10,304 nucleotides of DNA, taken from the NCBI GenBank assembly GCA_049972045.1, contig JBMFKS010000101.1, positions 1 through 10,304 of the forward strand, given 5' to 3'. Origin of the DNA: SpSt-77 sp049972045. Its GTDB lineage: Bacteria > Chloroflexota > Anaerolineae > B4-G1 > DUEL01. Shown here piece after piece: positions 7,142-10,304 of this stretch; positions within the stretch are counted from its first letter, which is position 1, and the number at the start of each line of letters is the position of its first letter. Made by a program: the position numbers and the translations under genes. The notes under the pieces were generated by a model. The model did not search any database, was not told the DNA's origin, and worked only from the letters and a program-made list of their open reading frames with translations.

Positions 7142-7821
7142 GGATTCTGATTGTAGAAGACGAACCCGACCTGGCCAATGCTCTGGCGCGTGGGTTAAGG
7201 CGACAAGGCTACGCGGTGGATATAGCGCTCAACGGCGAGGAGGGATGGGAGAAAGGGGAAGTTAACGAGTACGACCTGGTGATCCTGGACCTCAACTTAC
7301 CCGATATGGACGGTCTGGAAGTTTGTCGGCGTCTGCGGGAGAGCAAGCCCGCCCTGTTGATTCTGATGCTGACCGCCCGGGGTCGGCTGGAGGACAGGGT
7401 AACCGGCCTGGACCTGGGCGCGGATGATTATCTGGTCAAGCCATTTCACTTGGAGGAACTCCTGGCCCGCATTCGGGCCCTGCTGAGGCGGGATCTGCGG
7501 GCACGGCAACCGGTGCTGCGGGTGGGGGACCTGATCCTGGATCCGGCTGCTCGTTTGGCCTGGCAGGGGAAACACCGTCTGGAACTCACTGCAAAGGAGT
7601 TTGCCATCCTGGAATACCTGATGCGTCATCCCGGTGAGGTCGTTTCTCAGGAAGAAATCATTGAGCACGTCTGGGGCGAAGAGGTCAATCTGTTCACCAC
7701 CAGTGTGCGCGTGCATATCCATTCCTTACGCCGCAAGTTGAGGGACGACGCCCGGGAGCCGCAATACATTGAGACGGTTGCCGGGGGATACCGGCTGCGA
7801 GTGCCGGAGGAAGAGGGATGA
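7138..7821 (+). CDS. OmpR/PhoB-family response regulator
   Basis: This is a 227-residue DNA-binding response regulator. The receiver domain (1-116) has the acidic pair in VEDEPD (E7, D8), phosphoacceptor D51 in ILDLNLPDMDG, T79 in MLTARG and K101 in LVKPFH. The C-terminal winged helix (about 130-223) is of OmpR type, with ELTAKEFAILEYL, the recognition-helix region LFTTSVRVHIHSLRRKL, and the ending IETVAGGYRLR. The frame is open far upstream within ade, but the ATG at 7138 gives the canonical start MRILIVEDE and overlaps the ade stop by 4 bp. It also overlaps the kinase start by 4 bp (7818-7821). The partner is the kinase encoded next. A plausible target is the direct repeat at 9264-9281 upstream of the next gene, which is inference. 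Very confident in family; the signal is unknown. Confidence 0.97.
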   Translation: MRILIVEDEPDLANALARGLRRQGYAVDIALNGEEGWEKGEVNEYDLVILDLNLPDMDGLEVCRRLRESKPALLILMLTARGRLEDRVTGLDLGADDYLVKPFHLEELLARIRALLRRDLRARQPVLRVGDLILDPAARLAWQGKHRLELTAKEFAILEYLMRHPGEVVSQEEIIEHVWGEEVNLFTTSVRVHIHSLRRKLRDDAREPQYIETVAGGYRLRVPEEEG

Positions 7822-9038
7822 AAACCGGCCGACGTTTTGCTCTCCCGTTGCGCCAGCGTCTGACTCTCTGGGTGGGCGGCCTGACGCTGGCTCTGGGCCT
7901 GGGGCTGGTGATTTTCATCAACGTCCTGACGGCCATCCGGTTGCCACCGGCGGTGCAGGCCGTCGTTCTGGTGCCCACCCCTGAAATCCCCTCCGCGCCG
8001 CTTTCTCTGACCCCTGCCGTAGAAAAAGAACCACCTCCATCCCATCCCGCCGGCAGCATGGTTGAAGTGGAAATGATCCAGGCGATTGCTCTTCGGGAAG
8101 TGCGGACCGTTTCGCTGATCGCCGTAGGGATTCTGGCATTGCTGGGGGCCGGAGGGGCCTACTGGATCGCCCATCAGGGGTTGCGCCCGATCCGGCATCT
8201 GGTGGGCCTGGTGCAGGAGGTCCGCGCGGACTCGCTCCACCGCCGTCTGAATCTGGAAGGACCGCCCGATGAGGTGAAAGCCTTGGCGGATGCTTTTGAC
8301 GGGATGCTGGAAAGGCTGGAGCGGGCCTTTGAGCAACAGAGCCGTTTCGTGGCCGACGCGGCTCATGAATTCCGCACACCGCTGGCGACGCTGAGGGCCA
8401 ATCTGGAAGTGGTCTGCCAGGACCCCGAGGCTACGCTTTCCGACTATCAGGAAATGGCCCGGGTTCTGGACCGGGGGCTCACCCGTCTGGAGCGCTTGGT
8501 GGAGGACCTCCTCTTACTGGCGAAAGGAGAGCAGGAGATTCGGAAGGAGCCCGTTGCGGTGGAGGTGCTCTTGACCGAGGTGATGAGCGAGATGGAGCCC
8601 CTGGCCCGCTCCTGCCAGGTCACTTTGAACCTTCGGGTGACCGATGGACTTTTCGTCCTGGGGGACGCGCCCCTGCTGGCCCGGGCCGTGGGGAATCTGG
8701 TGGAGAACGGGATCCGCTACAACCGCCCCGGGGGTTCCGTTATAGTCACCGCGTCCCAGCAGATGCGGGGCGTGGAGATTCGAGTGCAGGATACCGGAAT
8801 CGGCATTTCCCCGGAAGACCTCCCCCACATCTTTGATCGCTTCTATCGAGTGGACCGTTCCCGGGCCCGACACCGAGGCGGAGCCGGCCTGGGGCTCTCC
8901 ATTACGGCCTGGATTGTTCAACTCCACGGGGGCCGTATAGATGTGGAAAGCACCCCCGGAGCGGGGAGTACGTTTACCCTCTGGCTCCCTGGCCCGGAGG
9001 GCGCGGTTCATCAGAGGATGATGCAGGTTCCTCGCTGA
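7818..9038 (+). CDS. Membrane sensor histidine kinase
   Basis: This is a 406-residue class I sensor kinase and cognate partner of the response regulator before it. Two transmembrane segments (about 15-40 and 98-118) enclose a short proline-rich extracytoplasmic loop (about 41-96) that shows no known sensor domain. A HAMP-like region (about 119-172) follows. Then come the HisKA dimerisation helix with phosphoacceptor H183 in FVADAAHEFRTPLATL, and the ATPase domain with N box (NLVENGIRYN, N293 and N297), G1 box (DTGIGISPEDL, D325), F box (IFDRFYRVD) and G2 box (GGAGLGLSI, 354-362). All catalytic residues are present, so it should be active. A loop of under 60 residues suggests signal detection within or close to the membrane, or through a partner protein. 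The gene ends about 48 nt before a strong terminator. Very confident. Confidence 0.97.
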   Translation: MKTGRRFALPLRQRLTLWVGGLTLALGLGLVIFINVLTAIRLPPAVQAVVLVPTPEIPSAPLSLTPAVEKEPPPSHPAGSMVEVEMIQAIALREVRTVSLIAVGILALLGAGGAYWIAHQGLRPIRHLVGLVQEVRADSLHRRLNLEGPPDEVKALADAFDGMLERLERAFEQQSRFVADAAHEFRTPLATLRANLEVVCQDPEATLSDYQEMARVLDRGLTRLERLVEDLLLLAKGEQEIRKEPVAVEVLLTEVMSEMEPLARSCQVTLNLRVTDGLFVLGDAPLLARAVGNLVENGIRYNRPGGSVIVTASQQMRGVEIRVQDTGIGISPEDLPHIFDRFYRVDRSRARHRGGAGLGLSITAWIVQLHGGRIDVESTPGAGSTFTLWLPGPEGAVHQRMMQVPR

Positions 9039-9086
9039 GGGTCTGCTCTTCGGTTTCCCGGCAAATCTCTCCGCTGGGAGGAAACG

Positions 9087-9140
9087 AAGGAGCGTTTTGC
9101 GGCATCTTAACTGCCGCAAAACGCTCCTTTATTTTGGATT
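9087..9140 (+). terminator. Strong Rho-independent terminator of the ade/two-component operon
   Basis: A perfect 18-bp stem (AAGGAGCGTTTTGCGGCA 9087-9104 with its complement 9112-9129) has a 7-nt loop and is followed by TTATTTT on the + strand. It should end transcription from the kinase gene. On the - strand the flank is less T-rich but the hairpin could act in both directions. Confidence 0.9.
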
Positions 9141-9275
9141 TACCAGGGTGTCCAGCCGGGCACACAGGCGGTCCGACCAGGAATGGAAGTGCCCCTTTGC
9201 CATGGTCATACCCAGGGAAATCCCCGGGTATGTATCGTTGTGAAACTCGCCGTCGGAAGAGGATTTAACCGCCGC
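9129..9275 (-). pseudogene. Possible 3' remnant of a convergent gene (48 codons, no start)
   Basis: On the - strand a 48-codon frame runs from just after a stop (9276-9278) to a TAA at 9129-9131, directly against the terminator stem. Its composition looks protein-like, with segments such as MTMAKGHFHSWSDRL and ARLDTLVNPK. The placement of its stop against a hairpin is what a genuine gene end would look like. It has no plausible start and no ribosome binding site, and its 5' part overlaps the promoter of the next + strand gene. MAKGHFH is faintly reminiscent of the metal motif of cupin-type phosphoglucose isomerase, but this is too short to assign. It may be a decayed gene tail or chance. Confidence 0.2.
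9207..9232. repeat. Inverted repeat CATACCC...GGGTATG
   Basis: A 7-bp outer stem (9207-9213 with 9226-9232), one mismatch and a 3-bp inner stem enclose a 4-nt loop. No T-run follows. It lies between the operon terminator and the next promoter and may be a regulator site or chance. Confidence 0.3.
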
Positions 9276-9297
9276 TTAACACCCCATCGGGTATACT
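9264..9297 (+). promoter_or_regulatory. Activator-type promoter with OmpR/PhoP-like direct repeat
   Basis: TTTAAC (9264-9269) and CTTAAC (9275-9280) repeat with an 11-bp period, one helical turn. The second half-site (TTAACA, 9276-9281) ends 10 bp before a good -10 box, TATACT (9292-9297). No -35 consensus is present at the right distance. Direct repeats with this period next to the -10 are how OmpR/PhoB/PhoP-family regulators activate promoters, and TTAACA is the Bacillus PhoP half-site. The adjacent operon encodes such a regulator. Assignment to that regulator is inference. Confidence 0.55.
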
Positions 9298-9343
9298 GAA
9301 ATCGGTTGAGCGGCCAAGACGATCAATTTTCAGGAGGTGTAAA

Positions 9344-10060
9344 ATGCGGAAGAAAACTCTGTTCGTCATAGGTGTCTTGCTCCTGGTAGGAGTAGGGGTG
9401 GGGGCGGGGGCAGCAACCCGCACCCTGGGCGCGGATGGTCCCTGTCCGCCGGGTTATGTCCAATCTGTTGTGCTGGACCCCATTCAACCGGGCGAGCAGG
9501 GCTCAAAAGTCGTGGAACAAAGTTGCCGACCGGCCGATGAAGAGGTGAAAGCCGTCGTTCTGGAACCGCTGAGCCAAGAGGAGGTAGAGGCGCTGGAGAG
9601 ACCGTACCAACCGACGGAGACCAGCCCCATTGTACGGGGTCCCAGCGACTCGCCGGAGTATCGCTGTGTGGTGGTTTTGGAGCCCCTCCAGGAAGGGCAG
9701 GAGGTCTCCAAAGCGTCCGCACCCGTATGCGGCCGAGGTCCGATCACCACGGTCGACGGCCTCTCTCTGGACTCCCTCTACCTGATCGCCAAATTCTACG
9801 ACAACCCCAATTACGGCTCTCTTTTGATGGAGTACTACGGTGCCTACCCGTGCTCCCAGGGTTACAGTTATGGGAGGCCGGACCTGCGGGCCGACGGCGT
9901 GGACAACCGATTTGCGTCTGGCCAGGGCTTCTCCACCTGCAATCTCATCACGGTCTATGACTTCTACAACTATACCGGGCCTTTTTATGCCTGTGGACCG
10001 AATTGCCCGACTTTCTACGCCCTGAACGACGCGGTCAGTTCCTGGAGGATCACGCGTTGA
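9344..10060 (+). CDS. Secreted Cys-containing repeat protein with beta/gamma-crystallin-like C-terminus
   Basis: This is a 238-residue exported protein. An N-terminal signal peptide is clear: basic MRKK, a hydrophobic core 6-22, and probable cleavage near 23-30. Three copies of a short motif follow: VVLDPIQPGEQ (42-52), VVLEPLSQEEV (71-81) and VVLEPLQEGQEV (110-121). The first and third are bracketed by cysteines (C34/C61 and C108/C129) and the middle one is not. The C-terminal half (about 145-238) carries two Greek-key-like motifs, FYDNPNYGS (151-159) and VYDFYNYTG (204-212), and ends in LNDAVSSWRI. That pattern is typical of beta/gamma-crystallin-fold or peptidase-inhibitor-I36-like domains. 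There are eight cysteines in total, so disulfides are likely outside the cell. AGGAGGTG lies 4 nt before the ATG. Function is unknown; envelope-stress protein or protease inhibitor are possibilities. Coding and export are confident; the fold is moderately so. Confidence 0.88.
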   Translation: MRKKTLFVIGVLLLVGVGVGAGAATRTLGADGPCPPGYVQSVVLDPIQPGEQGSKVVEQSCRPADEEVKAVVLEPLSQEEVEALERPYQPTETSPIVRGPSDSPEYRCVVVLEPLQEGQEVSKASAPVCGRGPITTVDGLSLDSLYLIAKFYDNPNYGSLLMEYYGAYPCSQGYSYGRPDLRADGVDNRFASGQGFSTCNLITVYDFYNYTGPFYACGPNCPTFYALNDAVSSWRITR

Positions 10061-10085
10061 CAAAACGCTGAAATCGGGGTACACT
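10057..10085 (+). promoter_or_regulatory. Possible promoter overlapping the end of the secreted-protein gene
   Basis: TTGACA (10057-10062, overlapping the stop codon at 10058-10060) is followed by a 17-bp spacer and TACACT (10080-10085). The -35 is perfect and the -10 has two mismatches. It would transcribe the structured region to the right. It could be chance, and the hairpin at 10110-10135 would cut such a transcript short. Confidence 0.35.
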
Positions 10086-10109
10086 TTTTCGGAGGGCCGC
10101 TCAGCCACC

Positions 10110-10144
10110 GGGCCTGTGGGTCATCCTGCAGGCCCTGTTGTTTT
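10110..10144 (+). terminator. Rho-independent terminator of the secreted-protein gene
   Basis: GGGCCTG (10110-10116) pairs with CAGGCCC (10129-10135). The stem continues inward through two G-U wobbles and two G-C pairs to a TCAT loop, 11 pairs in all. It is followed by TGTTGTTTT. It sits about 50 nt after the stop codon at 10060. Confidence 0.65.
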
Positions 10145-10304
10145 CGGCGTGAGTCGTGACTTTCTACCTTGACCGATTCACAGATACTGCAGCGCAGGTG
10201 CAACTACCTACTGGTCAGTCAAGTTTGTACTTATGGGTCCGAATTGCCGATGTGGCCAGGGGCCTATGCAGGCCACAAGGCGTAGGGCAACTGCTCACAG
10301 TTGC
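10145..10304. other. Structured non-coding sequence at the window edge, nothing assigned
   Basis: No convincing reading frame. G+C is about 55% (88 of 160 by hand count), lower than the neighbouring genes. It holds the inverted repeats GTGGCC/GGCCAC (10252-10257 with 10271-10276) and a perfect 7-bp hairpin GCAACTG-CTCA-CAGTTGC (10287-10304) that reaches the last base and may continue beyond. It could be a non-coding RNA, a leader of the next gene, or the end of a mobile element. Confidence 0.3.

Noticed and set aside
1..10304. tRNA, rRNA or CRISPR array
   Set aside because: No cloverleaf, rRNA-like conserved segment or repeat-spacer series was seen on either strand.

Overview
The window is GC-rich (coding regions clearly above 60% G+C by eye) and every convincing gene lies on the + strand. 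Gene content is bacterial: NadA, GlmS, a metallo-beta-lactamase-fold hydrolase, adenine deaminase, an OmpR-type two-component pair, and a secreted protein with a crystallin-like C-terminus. The style of the secreted protein, the Ade + two-component operon and the promoters would fit a Chloroflexota (Anaerolineae-like) genome. That placement is only an impression; no 16S or other taxonomic marker is present.

Layout. (1) 1-3662: a co-directional run of a 5'-cut hypothetical gene, nadA and glmS with 14-18 nt gaps. It closes with a perfect 16-bp palindrome that overlaps the glmS stop codon. (2) 3663-3891: an intergenic region with a textbook extended -10 promoter (TTGACA-17-TATCAT) and a leader of about 90 nt. 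(3) 3892-4770: an MBL-fold hydrolase with all zinc ligands. (4) 4771-5404: a 634-bp non-coding region that is the most striking part of the window. It has four perfect DnaA boxes (TTATCCACA): one in reverse orientation, and three in forward orientation at 20- and 21-bp steps. Beside them is an AT-rich pyrimidine tract. G-over-C composition flips abruptly, from C-rich before about 4940 to very G-rich after it. I read this as a candidate chromosomal replication origin (oriC), not next to dnaA within this window. (5) 5405-9038: ade, response regulator and sensor kinase joined by two 4-bp ATGA overlaps, ending in an 18-bp-stem terminator. (6) 9039-10060: an intergenic region with an 11-bp-period direct repeat (TTAAC / TTAAC) placed 10 bp upstream of a TATACT -10 box that lacks a -35 box. 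This resembles an OmpR/PhoP-activated promoter. It drives a secreted, cysteine-containing repeat protein with a C-terminal beta/gamma-crystallin-like domain. (7) 10061-10304: a possible promoter, a strong terminator-like hairpin, and structured non-coding sequence running off the window edge.

How the parts may fit together. The first block supplies NAD precursor (quinolinate) and amino-sugar precursor (glucosamine-6-phosphate). Adenine deaminase and the two-component system are translationally coupled. The simplest regulatory hypothesis is that the response regulator binds the direct repeat upstream of the secreted protein gene directly downstream. If the origin call is right, ade and everything after it run co-directionally with the replication fork, while nadA, glmS and the MBL gene face it head-on.
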